Assembly (NCBI GenBank): GCA_025174535.1
Contig: JALBUN010000006.1
Span: 124,001-188,000, forward strand
DNA: 64,000 nucleotides
Direction: 5' to 3'
DNA from: Cantharellus purpuraceus
Lineage: Eukaryota > Basidiomycota > Agaricomycetes > Cantharellales > Hydnaceae
This document shows, piece after piece, positions 32,387 through 44,429 of the stretch. The position numbers were made by a program, and so were the translations under genes. Every line of letters starts with the position of its first letter. The first letter of the stretch is position 1. Under the pieces are notes generated by a model. It worked only from the letters and a program-made list of their open reading frames with translations. It searched no databases and had not been told where the DNA came from.

Positions 32387-33130
32387 TCAGGTGGAATGAG
32401 CGGCGAGGAATATTGGATCAGAGAGGTGGACCTGGAATGTGTGAGAGCCATCCAGTTTGCCTAGTCTGGCAAAGACCATAGTGTCCACCATCGATATAAA
32501 TGGAGGGGTAGATGGAGTATCTATCAGAGCGGAGTCAGCAGAGGCGGAAGATAGTTTCACACCTAAAGTTGCTGGTGATGTCAGGGATGACACAGCCTGT
32601 ACTGGGAAATGGAATGTGATATGGCCCAATGCCCAGTCAATCAACGGATTGTAGCGGGTGAGCCAGTTATGTCTGAGAACCACAGAACAGCTGGAGTCAA
32701 GCAGAGTAACATAGAATGTAAGGTTCTGGATTTCTCCGACAGAAAAATGGATAGACAGATCTATAGCTCGTGAAATAACAGCATTAGTAGTGCCATCAAA
32801 TAATTGGAGCGATATCGGAGTTATGGTGTATGTATGGAGTTTATGTAAATTGGAAAAAGAGGAATCGAGGAAACAATGAGTAGAACCGGAGTCAATTAAT
32901 GCTTGGATAGCTGTATCAGGAATGGAGTCAGAGTAGATGAGGAGGGTAAGGGAGTCGGAGTGGGAAAGAGTGGATGTGTTCAGGCGGACCTCGTTTGTCA
33001 TACAGGGAGTACCAATGCAGCCCTCAGCCCATACAGAGGCTATAGGACTGCTTACTATTTTTTTGGGTCCGTCGTGGCATTGGCGGCATGGCCCTTTGCC
33101 TTTGCTGCAGATGAGGTTGCCTTGTTGCAA
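32387..33130 (-). pseudogene. Element C aspartic protease region
   Basis: The open frame contains AIQALIDSGSTHCFLD, the DSG active-site loop, and VVLRHNWLTRYNPLIDW near the C-terminal hydrophobic motif of Ty3-type proteases. It overlaps the end of gag in another frame. Confidence 0.87.
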
Positions 33131-34190
33131 TCCTTGGCTTGGTGGCCAGGTTTTCCGCAGAACAGACAGAGGTTGTTGTCCATGCGATGCTGGCGTTCCT
33201 GCTGGGTAAGTTTTCCATCCTTCCCCAGCTTGGTGGAGAGGTCCAGAGTACTCTTGTGAGCTCCAGAGTTATTGCTGGTGCCGGAGTTGTTCTGACTGGA
33301 ACCGGAAGTGGCAGCATTACCTGTGTTTGACTTCTGGCCTGAGTTGGTAGTAGTCTTATCAGACCCCTTGTTGGACCTTGGGGTCTTGTCCAATGATTTG
33401 TCTGATTTGTTGTTAGCTGAATTTTTGTGGGAGACCTCAGATTGACGTTCCCAATAACAGGCGTCAATAGATTGGGCGAGCTTGCGAAGGTTAACCAAAG
33501 TATCTGGCTTACTGACACATGATATCTCATCCTTGATGCAGGATGGGAGACCAACGTAAAATTGGTGTCAGAGTGCAGCATCACCCCATTGGACTTTCGG
33601 GGCTAGCTGCTGGAAACTCACAATGTATTTTGCAATTTTGTGATTTTCCTTCATCCAAAGTCAATCAAGTTCATTCTTGGCATTGGCCTCAGGGTTGTAA
33701 GGACCGAAATTGGACCAAAGCTCAGAGATGAAGTTGGAGTAATCATCTGACCATATTGGGTCATCAGAGTCGTCCATGAGCGCTGGCTCGAAGTAGTCCA
33801 GTGCGGTGCCCTTGAGATAGGACATGGCAAAGGTGACCTTCACCCAATCGGATGTGAACGTGTCGGGGCAGTCACAGAAGTTCAACTGGCATTGCACCAA
33901 GAACAGCTGGAGCTTTCACAGATTGGAGCCATCGAATGGGTTGGGTTCTCAGACCTTGGTCCAGGACTTAGGGGCTTGTGGGTTACAGATGCTGCTGGCG
34001 AGCAGGGAGATGGCTTGCGCCAGATTTGGAGAGGGCAGAGTGTTGTCTTCTTCATTGACAGCCTCTATGTGGTCCATCAGTTCTTCAATGACCTTGGGGA
34101 TGGTGTCAATGCTGGGAGCGGGCACCTCAACAGTTCGTGCACATTCGGAATTGGCAGTGGATCATGGCATTGGTAGGAGTGAGCATGGCA
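33055..34190 (-). pseudogene. Element C gag with zinc knuckle
   Basis: Minus-strand pieces encode the Ty3-type capsid pattern (NPFDGSN, then VQCQLNFCDCPDTF, SYLKGTALDYFEPAL). An Asn/Ser/Gly-rich linker follows, and then CLFCGKPGHQAKDC, a CX2CX4HX4C knuckle. It is broken by stops and a frame change near 33660. The N-terminal part near the 5' LTR is heavily decayed. Confidence 0.87.
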
Positions 34191-34202
34191 GTTCGAATAT
34201 AC

Positions 34203-34742
34203 TGTTACGCACTAGGTCCGATTGGGGGTCAGAGATTGGGTCGGAGGTTTGGTCGGAGGTTTGGTCAGAGTCAGAGAAGGAGTCAGGTACATCATGGGGG
34301 TCAGAACGGACTTGGCTTCAGCTTATGTGCTGCACCCTCACTAATACTGGTGTCCGAGATTTCGGAGACAGAGTATGACTTAGAGAGTTAGGATCAGACT
34401 TAGGAACTAGGCGTGATTTGATATTCAAACTGGGGAATGAAGTCCCCAGTCGGGCAACTTAAATACATATTTGAAATCTAATAATAATTACTCCAGTGAT
34501 GGGTCTCTGAGGCCAACGGCCTTACATGAGTATGTCCAAGTCTGACGGGGACGGATGTCCAGGTTCCTATGGTGATGCTGATGCATCAATTGGAACTGGA
34601 CATGGATGGGTGAGATTCAGCAGTGACAATTGGACAGATAAATGGAGACGTGGTGGTTTCCAAATGGAGTATAGATTTTATAGGTGCAGGGATCTGAGTG
34701 GATCAGATGGAGATCTGGGCATTAATGAATATAGTCATAACA
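34203..34742 (-). repeat. Element C 5' LTR
   Basis: A 540-bp LTR from TGTTACGCAC to GTCATAACA, followed by the duplication accct. The interior edge on the minus strand reads GTATATTCGAACTGCC. It does not start with the TGG expected of a tRNA 3'-end primer site. Confidence 0.92.
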
Positions 34743-34747
34743 ACCCT

Positions 34748-35528
34748 GGGATCTAAGTGATGCCTTACACTCACTAGACCATAGCTGCCACTTCCCAGTC
34801 TTGCTACATTTTTCATTTTTACCTCAGTCATCATGGGGGGAGAATGATAGGTGCATTCTCAGGACAGTAGTCAGGGGTAAGGTTTAGACCCATTGGTGTC
34901 ATGTTACACACTAGACTAGGTTCCACACATGTATGAGGAATTAGTGCATGGATGGGATGCCCATAACCTGTTGAGAGCAGAACTATACCAAAGTTAGGCT
35001 CAGTCTACACAGTATCAGTGTAAAGACTGAGGGGAAAAAGATGGAGGTATTATGTCTGGATATACTACTTGTTATGGGTGTATGTGGGCTCATGATCTAT
35101 TTCCAACATTCCTTTTATCTTATGTTTGACAAGTAGCTGACATACTTGTAGTCTATACTAGGTTGGTCATAATAACAGTCACTCGTTTACACAAGACTGA
35201 GTCTATACTAGCTTCCCCTGCCATAACCTTGTCTATAAAGGTTATTGTGTAGTCGTGCTTGTAGAAATCTGTACAGTGTACCTTCAGTCGATCCGCTCTC
35301 AGTTGCGGTACCATTCCGTCATTGTTTCCACTTTCGTAGTTCACACGTTGTCTTATTCACAGTTCCCTCCAGCGGGAGCAGCAGGATATAATGACTATAT
35401 TTTACAATTACAGTCGTGTGTGCGTATTTCCATCGCTATGAATAACTCTCTGTAGTGGGACCTATGATGCAAGCACCTTAATACAACATAGTAAGACGAG
35501 AAGGAATAACTCCCCACTCACAGGTGCA
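34748..35528. other. Spacer between TE block and P450 cluster
   Basis: No gene seen. A tctataaagg TATA-like string near 35230 is followed by leader-like sequence, which might be an old LTR, but I find no paired copy or duplication to prove it. Confidence 0.4.
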
Positions 35529-37675
35529 TCAAACATCAACTTGTGCTGAAATCAGACGCTTTGCAGATTCAGATCGCGCTGTAATTGAACATAAATGGAT
35601 CTGGCTCTCTAGATATTAATACAGTCAATTGGCATCACTCATAGTAGAATAACGACTCGCAAACCCGTACCCGTCGCCGTGTACGTTCCCGCAACCGGTA
35701 TCTCATTCCCTTTGGCATCCTTCGCCCGAGAAATATCGAAAACCTTCAAAATACATGCCACCATGATAAAGAGCGTATTTTCAGCAAAGTAACGACCTGG
35801 ACACGATCTAGTGTCATTGGCAGTCAGTCACTCAGCAGCTCATCGCTTCGATGCATCAGAATGTGCACCGTCTCCCGAATCCAAACTGCGCGGTGGGGAT
35901 GTTAGCTCCTGGCTTGAGGAAACGCTCAGGTTCGAATTGTTCCGGTCTAGGGCCATATGTTGCCTCGTTGTGGAGAATCGCCCTAGATACCATAGTGCGT
36001 CACATAATACGTTTTATGTTACATGATGGCATACCACGCATTTCCGACAATGATGCTTCCCCTGGGTATGAAATACCCTCTATATTCATCGTCCTTTGCC
36101 GCCACATGGGGAATGGCCATCGGTAGTACTGGACGCCATCTCTGAATTTTCTGACAGAGAGCATTGACATAGGGAAGTCGTGCACGATCTTGGAAGATCG
36201 GAAGGCGTTCTTCGCCTGTCACGGCGTCGAGCCCCTCCTGAGCCTTTTTCTGAGCTTCGGGGAAAAAAACCATGGCGAGAATGAAACTGCTGAGCGCTGC
36301 CACGCTCTTGTGGGCCAGTCACAGACGGCTCATGCGGTGACAAGGTATCTGGTGTCTACCGTCCCAGCTCCCGCAGCGTATGACACTCCACCTACGTTGC
36401 AGATGAGCTCTTCATTTTCTGCGTCCCGAGGACCAGAGATATTCTTCAAGCAGGTAGCCATAACCGATGGTCCTGCCACTCCACTTTCCTGGACAATACT
36501 ATTCAGTCCGCATCCGCATTTGGAAGTGAACGGGTATATACACACCAGAGCGCTCTTGACCATCATGAACGGCGCTGAAACCATCTCCATCATCGGTTCG
36601 CGCCATTTCCTTGCCTTTCGCCTAAATCCTGCACCAGGCATCCATTCTGGAACGTATCTCACTGTTGGGAACATCAACGAAATTTTGAATGGCCACCGGA
36701 GAACCATAATGCACAGACAGGGAACAATTCTATCAGAAATGCTCCAGGCACGGTGCCTTCACTTGCTCCTTCCAGGGCTAAGTGTGCGATTTCGATAAAA
36801 CGAGCGTTCTCGGGCTTTAACTGGACCCCATAGACGACCTAGCAAGTGGGGGATATGTCAAGATGTGCTATGAGGAAGGACGTATTTACCTCCATGATAA
36901 CTGCAGCAGCGAGATGTTTCATGTGGTCGACGAATTCATCGGGAGTGTCGTGAACTCTCTTCAGTAAGTTCCTGTGGGTGACAACTACGCTCAAAACTAT
37001 ATAAAAAAATAATTCACCTTGCGTGTTTGATCTGCACTGGATGATATTCAGTGACAGCCCTAGAATTGAAGTACTGATGAAAGGCTTTCTTATGCCGTCG
37101 CCACCGTTGTCCATATCTCATGAAAGCGAAATTGAAGTCCCGACCCGACCTGAAAGAATGCATGAGGACCCAACTTCGGAGAAAAATGACCAGCGTACGG
37201 ACAGCATCGCCATCGGTAGCCCCGGGCGATAAGCATACACAGATGATCGCTTCTCGAATAAATCTCGGGCAATCTCATAAGAATTCACAAAAACCATCGG
37301 AGTACCTAATACGTTCACATAAGCAAGGCCACCTGCGATGACAGCAATTCAGAGGTGCATTGTTCATCGATGAGTGGAGAAAATCTCATAGGTACCATAT
37401 TGTTCACCCCATTTTGTGATCGTCTCCCACTCGTGATGGGTAGGCATGTCCCAAATATTGCCAAGGATAGGCTTTCCGGGAGGCCCGGGAGGCAGGCGTA
37501 GACCTAATAGTGACTCAGTAATTTCCGACTAATGGCAGCAATTTGGGAGTCTGAATTCACCTTTGGGGGCACGTCTCGTCCATCTGGTCATATAACCCAT
37601 GCGGAGTAAGAAACATCCTAGGATACAGAAGCCCAGGTAGGTGGCGAGGGCCAGGGCGTTGGTTGGGAGAAACAT
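35529..37675 (-). CDS. Cytochrome P450 (cluster gene 1), probably inactive
   Basis: Twelve-exon microsomal P450. The N-terminal anchor (MFLPTNALALATYLGFCILG) is followed by LPPGPPGKPILGNIWDMPT and the I-helix AAGAGT. The heme region is FGFGRR, an intron, then CPGRYFAEN. The last exon ends at 35529. All introns are GT-AG and lie at the same places as in genes 2-4. The K-helix, where family members have CKEVLRW, reads CQKIQRW (36148-36150), so the invariant Glu of ExxR is Lys. At the third intron the exon phases differ by one base from the paralogues, so the frame may be lost. Probably a pseudogene or a recently inactivated gene. The substrate is unknown. Confidence 0.82.
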
Positions 37676-39844
37676 GCCAGGGATGGTTACATTGCTCGTC
37701 GTGCTACGTTGAAGTTATACGGGAAAGCCTGTGGTCCTGACGTCAGGGTGCTGCGCGCTCATTTGACGTGCCAATGCACACTAGATCGACGACTGGCGCT
37801 ATAATCTACCTACAGCTGCGGTTTCGATGCAGAAGGCTCCACCAGGGGCATAACTCGCAACAAACAGAAAGAAGGGTTAGAAAACACAGATATTGGTAGC
37901 CTAGCGAGTGACTGATGACGTCACGTATGCAGAATGTTCCTGCTGAAAACCCCATTAGTGACTGTAAGTGATCTCACCGGTACTTAGGTGCCGTGATGCC
38001 AGTGGCGCGAAGAAGTTACGAGCCCGTTGGCGCTGGAACACAAGTCGCCGGTTCAAACTGCGCTGGAAATGGCAATCTCTAGTAGTTGGCTAAAATAAAA
38101 CAAAAGGCTACGCTGTGCCAAAAGAGTACGGTTGACGAAGCCAGAAGTGGCTTGGATGCTTTGAGTCCGGTAACCTAGCCTCGATGTGTTTGGCCTAGTG
38201 GCGTCAAGACACCTCACTGGCACCCCAAATCCTACGTGGCATCCACACGTGAACTATCGGAAGTACAAGGCACTCTGTACTTCACCCAAACCACCTGCTA
38301 TATTGGCAACGTATCTCCACATAGCTTGGTATGTCTTTTCTGATGGTGGCAGTTATATCACTCCCACAGCACTCTGCAGCCAAAATTAATATGAGAAGAG
38401 ATGCCTGCTTGCATATCTATACCGTTAGCTTTACAAACCCGCTGGTCATGCAAGTTGTTCATGGTAACAAAGATCCTGTACTCCTCACAAATGGACTTCC
38501 AGTTCGAAAGGATGCAAAGATTGCGGTAAGTCCCTGGTGCTGAGTCCCATGCAACAATGCAATTGCACCAATTTCACACATATTGCCAGCCTCGCAACTT
38601 TTGTCCTTCTAAATCTTGTTGTACTTTTCCCGAGTCTTTCCTTAAACTGCAACGAACTATCCTTGCATACCCAATACATCAGCTTTGAATACGCACCTTC
38701 ATGATACTTCTCCTCAACGTCAGAGCGCCGACATCTGTCGAACATCCACTGGTGTCGGGCTGCAGTAGCATCTATCACTGATGAACTACACTCCACTTAC
38801 TGTAAGCATAACGGCAGCACCTTAGGGGTTAAAGGCACATGACAGCGTTAGACTCAGAATTCTAACCAATTGAGTCAATAGATGTCGACATCTCAGAGCC
38901 GCGTTGCCTGACTCGGATTGGTCATTTCCATCACACCTGACGTAGAGAAGGATCTCGGCACGGAATTCGAGCTTTCCGTACAAATATTACTAGCGCGATG
39001 TCACAATTGGCCCTTGATATCCATTCACAGGATGTGTGACGGCTGAGTGATTTCCCGAGAATAGGGCGTATATGAGCTTAAGCTGAAAACCCAGCTTTTT
39101 GATGCTCCACCATTGTGCGCTCTACCTTCCTACCTCCAGGCCTCTGGCTCGTTGGTAATGCCGAAAATACACACTAAATGGAACATGGATTCATCACGGT
39201 GTCAACAGGCAACCTCCCTGAATTATTTCGACCTGACAATGTGGCAGAAGCGGAGTTCGAGTGGCAAATATGGAACTAGGATGAGAATAAAGGGCACCTG
39301 TGGCGTGCGTTTTTCTTTATGCGATATACACGACTGATAGATTGATACCTGTACAACGTGGTAGTACATGAGTAACCTTATACTAAGGTGACGAAGAATA
39401 ACACTCCTTACACCGTGTGGACTAAATATAACTAACGGTGGGCTATGAAGCCCGCGTTATCCCACTATGGTTAACACACTGTAATATGTGGACTTGCCCC
39501 ATATTTCAACAGTGCTTACCATGCTCCTTATAATTAGCTTGGTCTAGATTTGACTGGCAGGCCTGGCCACTCCACTTTGGATTATTATCGTTAGTTCAAC
39601 TTCAGGCTACGATGGAGCATCAAAGAGCTGGGTGCGTATAGTGCATTAACTATAACCTGACCACATTCCTGGTTCAACACGCACATGGAGGATACGATTT
39701 CAAGAACGCGGTCTACAGAAGAAAAAGATGAAAGTAGCAGGCGAAATGCATCGTTGCCGTCATATATTCTGGCTCGAGGTGCTCATCGCCGTTCCGTCAT
39801 CATTCACGCCACCGCTGCGACCACCTAGTTGTGCATACTACTCT
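37676..39844. other. Intergenic, no gene seen
   Basis: Only short frames without recognisable domains (for example 38331-38543 and 38485-38796). I find no RNA gene or repeat that I would defend. Confidence 0.45.
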
Positions 39845-42002
39845 TCAAGCATCCCTGCTACCGGGGCTGTCGTCAACAATAAGTTTCCTGGCTGTATCTG
39901 ATCGGGGTCTGATAGCGCATTGGAATTCTTCGGGTACCCTGCAAGTCAAAACATCGAGCCTTTGTCGAGCACAATCAGGAAAGAACATCACTCACGAAAA
40001 TAGTCCAGATCGGAAAGCGGCCCTTACAGGAATCTCTACACCATTGTCGTCCCTCGAAGGGGTAATATCAAATACACTCAAGATCGAAGCTGCAGCGATG
40101 AATATAGAATTGTCTGCAAAATGTTGACCTGAGCAAATTCTTTCCTGTCTGTTCAGAAACATGAACGTCGCAGGTAACATATCCTTACCTTCTACCGAAT
40201 CCAAAACCTGCAGTCGGATTTTTGACACCTGGGATAAGAAAGCGTTCGGGGAGGAACTTGTCGGTGTCAGGGCCATACGTGGCCTCGTCATGAAGCATGT
40301 ACCTAACTCGAAATGTCAGTTGGAGGCAAAGGGCATCAGATCGTCGAATACCATGCAAATCCCAGCACAAGGCTCCCCTTAGGTATGAGATAGCGCCCAA
40401 AGACGTCGTCCCGTGTCACGCTGTGCGCAAAACCGAGAGGTACGATGGGGTGCCATCGCAGGACCTCCTTACAGAGTGCGTTGATGTAGGGTAGGCTCTC
40501 ACGGTCTCCGAATTCAGGGAGTCGAGTTGAGCCTATCACTTCATCAAGCTCCTTCTGTGCCCTCCGCTGCGCTTCGGGGAAGAGAACCATGGCGAGAAGG
40601 AACGTATGAAGGGCATTTACTGTCTATACTCCAACATGAATCGAGCCAGATCAACGAAGGGAGAATTATGGAACATGCCGTGTCTGCTCCTCCAGCATAC
40701 ACTGTGGCTGCAGTGTCCCGAATGACCCTCTCTTGCTCAGCTTGATCAGGCACATTTTCACTGAGGGATAGCTCTTCCAATAGCGACGAAGTGTAAGAAT
40801 GTACCGTAGTCCCCGATTTCTGGCCAATTTTCGGATACAGACGGGTTGCAAAAGTTGGGATTCAACTCACAATTGTTTGTTTGATGGCCTCAAAAGGTCT
40901 AGTACGCATGTCATCTCCGTCCTGCCGCCATACCTTGGCTTTCCTTTGAAAGCGAGCCCCAGGAAACCATTCGGGAACATACTTGACTGCCACAACATTG
41001 TGGGTGTGTCAATAATAGCAAGGGTGACTAACGTACGTATGGGAAGCAGGTCAACCAGGAAGGCGCCTGGATTCCCCGCTTCTGAGACTGCAGCAGCAAC
41101 CTTCGCTGCGGTAGAAATATAAGGATCATCTTTCGGTAACACCTTTATTCCGTAGACAACCTGTGAGTTCATGTATCAGAATAATAGTGTTTCCAGATGG
41201 TATAACCAGGAACATGCCTCCATGATGATTGCTCCTGCAGTATGTCTCAGATGTTTCAAAAAGTCATTTGGGGCTTCGTGAAGTCGTTGAAGTAACACCC
41301 TAGGGTTCGTTCAATAAATAGTACAAGCGAACAGAAGTGACGTACGAACCGGGTTTGGGAGAGTTGGATTGGTTGATATTCTGCCACCACAACAGCATTG
41401 AGCTTCCGATGAAGAACCTTGCGATGGGTACGCCAGAGATCTCCGTAGCCCATTAAGGATGTAAACCAGCCCAAACCCATTCTATATCACGGTAAGCATG
41501 TATGAATTCTCAAGGAACCCGGTCCCACGTACAAGTCCCTGATCATAGGCAATTCGCTTCGATCAGAATAGATGGATGAACGTTTCTCGAATAGCTCATA
41601 TGCTACATCTGCCGAGTTGACAACCACAATCGATTTTCCGAACGCGGTGAGATAGAAGAGGTCACCTATAAAGGGTAGGGTATCAAGCAATTTGCTAAAT
41701 TGATGGAAGGCGTAAGGCATACCATATTTCTTCGCCAACTGAGCGAAGGCTATCCACTCCTGCTGTGTGGGAAAGTCAAAGAGATTCCCAATGATTGGCC
41801 ATCTTGGAGGTCCCGGTGGCAGGGACAGACCTACACAAGGAGGTGATGCAAGTCAGGATGCACGAACCAGGAGGGGTGAAGGATGGGCAGTACCTTTGGG
41901 ATGATGTCGCCGGGAAATCAAGCTACGAAGCACTAGTAGAGTCACAAGCCCCACGCCGATAATGCCCAAACCTGTAACTCTGGTCTCGAGGATCTCGAGC
42001 AT
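39845..42002 (-). CDS. Cytochrome P450 (cluster gene 2)
   Basis: A microsomal monooxygenase of about 510 residues in twelve exons. The anchor is MLEILETRVTGLGIIGVGLV, then LSLPPGPPRWPIIGN. The substrate-site exon is LFEKRSSIYSDRSELPM, the I-helix is GGADT then TVNALHTF, the K-helix is CKEVLRWHP with intact ExxR, and PERF is present. The heme loop is FGFGRR followed by ICSGQHFADN when the intron ends at AAAG just before the Cys codon. Two introns begin GC (donors at 41216-41217 and 40678-40679). The start is placed at 42002 because a TATA box lies about 45 bp upstream; a longer in-frame Met at 42119 would span that box. Very similar to gene 4. Basidiomycete relatives are often labelled O-methylsterigmatocystin oxidoreductase-like, but the substrate is unknown. 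Confidence 0.88.
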
Positions 42003-42045
42003 GCTATGGGATGCTTGTACTGTTTGATAGTAAGTGATGTCGCTG

Positions 42046-42053
42046 CTTTTATA
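42046..42053 (-). promoter_or_regulatory. TATA box of P450 gene 2
   Basis: The minus strand reads TATAAAAG about 45 bp before the ATG. The surrounding 60 bp (GCAGCGA, then CACTTACTATCAA) is conserved upstream of gene 4. Confidence 0.75.
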
Positions 42054-44367
42054 GGCACTCCCGTCGGCTATATGACAGGCCACGTAAATCACATCTATTG
42101 CAACTCCATGCTTCCTCATGGGATTATTTGAAGTCTATATAATGCCGTCTCGGGCCACGGAACCCACGTCTAGACTGTCTGGCGTGACATGTTGAACGCA
42201 ATATTCGGTTCACGAGCCGCATAGTATGATATGCCTTGAGAGAAAAGATAACTCTTACCGGGCGCACCTTCAGTCCGTGTCCAGATCTCGGCCGCATCCT
42301 TGCAAGCCGACCAATTCGTCCACGCAACATTACGTGTCCCACACGTGCCCTCCATGTCCCCACGCTCATTGCGTGTCGGTCATTGTCTCTCTCAGCCAGT
42401 GTAACGCCGACCCATGCCGCCCCGCTATAGGCGACAAGAAAAACCGCCGCCGGCGGCTTACCTCCACGTTTTGCCCCAGTTTTGACGAGTTATGTTGCAC
42501 GCTTGATTCATCACCCGTGGAGAAAATATTCATTCATGTCTGTACACAGGACTGTGCCAATCAGCTTGATCAAAGAGCATGATCAAACTGATTCAGAAAC
42601 AGCTGTGCATCAGATGGGTCATTGCTGGATGTAGAAGAGGAAGTACATTCACTTACTCTATATATATAGCACGCTCGCTATTAGTCAGCACATGTATAGT
42701 TTCTCCATGGCCGCGCATCATATAGTTAGTTTTTACCTCCAACCATCACATAAGTTGCTGTTCAACAATGTGCACATACTGGGCGGTAGTTTGAGGCTTT
42801 GGGGCAGGGACTAATTGTGGACCTCAGCTACTACGACTCGTTGACGGCAGTGTATAGGACAAACGCCGGACCCATCCCGCTTGCATCATTTCCCACACAA
42901 ATCTAGCACACGTCAGTGCTCTATGATGCAGGAGAAGCAAACAAGGTTAAGCACTGCAACACCACGTCAGAAGACATTTGCAGCCGACATGCCGGCGTCC
43001 AGTATGTCAAGCCACTGTGACATGGCTGCAGAGGTCATGGAAGCTACAGTAGGGCCAACCCGTGACTTACATAAACAAAGTTTCTGTGGTTTCATGCTGA
43101 CGGCGTGAAAATATTTATCAAGGGACGAAGAGCAGGAAAGGGCTCTTCTGCAATTTCTAAACTGACATTGTCACAGAAAGCATATATATCAATGGAATTG
43201 GCAGCTTAAGCATCTCGGCAGGGGTTCAGAGGATCTGTAAATATATATACTACAGCTTTGGCAGTCGTCCCAAATCCATTCTAGCATAACCACCTTTACA
43301 GCAGTGGCGTATCGTTTCACAAACACACCAATAGCCACTCGTCCCTTGCGTCCTCATTCGCGATATATATGCCTGATCTTGACTCAAGTCCACCATCAGC
43401 TCCTCCTCCGCTATGAACGTCGTCCTTGCGTTCAGACCCTGTCTCACCCACACCCGCCCCACTCGCCTCTGCCATCCCCTTCTGGATTTTTCTGATTCCC
43501 TTCCCACACGACGGCTTAATACCACGTTTGGATACCACCCACTTCGCACCTACCAATTCTCTCTACCTACGCCATGCACATCGAGAGACAGCCCCTGAGA
43601 CCATCGACTCCAGTCTCTGACTGATGACAGTATCCGAGAGATTGGATCCCTCCGAAAGGACCACGTGTTACCCTCTCCGTCGACAGTATGCAGGTGACGC
43701 ATGGAACTCTGGCATCACACCAGTGACAGTCGCCGGATAGATTTAGCCGGATCTCTCCAAGGTTACCGGTCCAAGGACAGCTGATAAGCCCCTTGAGGCC
43801 TTCTGCTTTTTTTTCTGCTCTGAGGTCAGAATTATCTGCTAATGTATATCTAGGCCGAAACCCCTGTCTATTTACATATGCGGTGAGCCCCAGGTGCCAC
43901 CGAGGTGTTTTGCAATACAATCGCAATATCTGAGCTCATTGGCTGCAGTTCCCCGACCAGCAGATGTAATCAGATTGTGGACTGAAACTTGGCCTGACTT
44001 CCCAGAGTCCGGTTCCATCGGAGAATTCTGATAAACTCAGACGCCGTCTGATCTTGCCATGCTCCCTACTTGTCTGAAAAAAGGCATTATAGAGAGCACT
44101 AACCCCAGGTGCACGCAAAGAATAGTTTGTTCGTCAGGAACAATGTCTCTGATTGAGAAAGTTCATCGAGTATCGCTTACTTGCAATCAATCTGTAACAC
44201 AGGGCAGTCCAAAGGTCGAATCGGGGCCCTGGGTGAGCACGGGTAAATGTCCCATTCACGGAAGGAACTACTGACCAATTGTCGATAGGACCAGAAAAGG
44301 TAGGGCAGTGACATCACCTAACAGGTAGTATAGCCCTTCATCGAGCCATTCAGCGCTACCAATGGGG
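42054..44367. other. Divergent promoter region of the P450 cluster
   Basis: About 2.3 kb between outward-facing genes 2 and 3. No convincing coding frame. A short inverted repeat built around ttgatca / tgatcaa lies at about 42557-42595. Small frames such as 43250-43620 lack domain signals. Confidence 0.5.
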
Positions 44368-44375
44368 GATAAAAG
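44368..44375 (+). promoter_or_regulatory. TATA-like box of P450 gene 3
   Basis: GATAAAAG about 55 bp upstream of ATG 44430. It is followed by a GCAGCGA and TTATCAAG context reminiscent of genes 2 and 4. Confidence 0.5.
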
Positions 44376-44429
44376 TAAGGCAGCGACTTTACTTATCAAG
44401 CAGGACAATCCTCCCACAGAAAGATATAT

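Larger units (their letters stand above)
21746..34742 (-). mobile_element. Element C: full-length nested Ty3/gypsy element, TSD accct
   Basis: Bounded by LTRs 21746-23113 and 34203-34742 and by the perfect duplication accct at 21741-21745 and 34743-34747. Pol runs on the minus strand (gag at the right), and the convergent zinc-cluster gene runs on plus next to the 3' LTR. Insertions inside it are E copy 3, D copies 3 and 4 and unit G. Removing them leaves about 7.9 kb. All reading frames are broken, and the RT catalytic box is mutated. Organisation and sequence match element A. Confidence 0.92.

Noticed and set aside
38000..38070. Possible tRNA or tRNA-derived SINE (GGTTCAAACT box)
   Set aside because: A B-box-like string exists, but the T-stem and acceptor stem do not pair and I see no second copy.
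38826..38885. tRNA-like stretch (gactcaattggttaga on the minus strand)
   Set aside because: The D-arm-like string is present, but the anticodon-like loop would be 10 bases, no T-arm with GGTTCGANTCC follows, and no acceptor stem can be paired.
41500..42119. Longer N-terminus for P450 gene 2 from the Met at 42119
   Set aside because: The extension spans the conserved TATA box and leader shared with gene 4; the downstream Met gives a normal membrane anchor.
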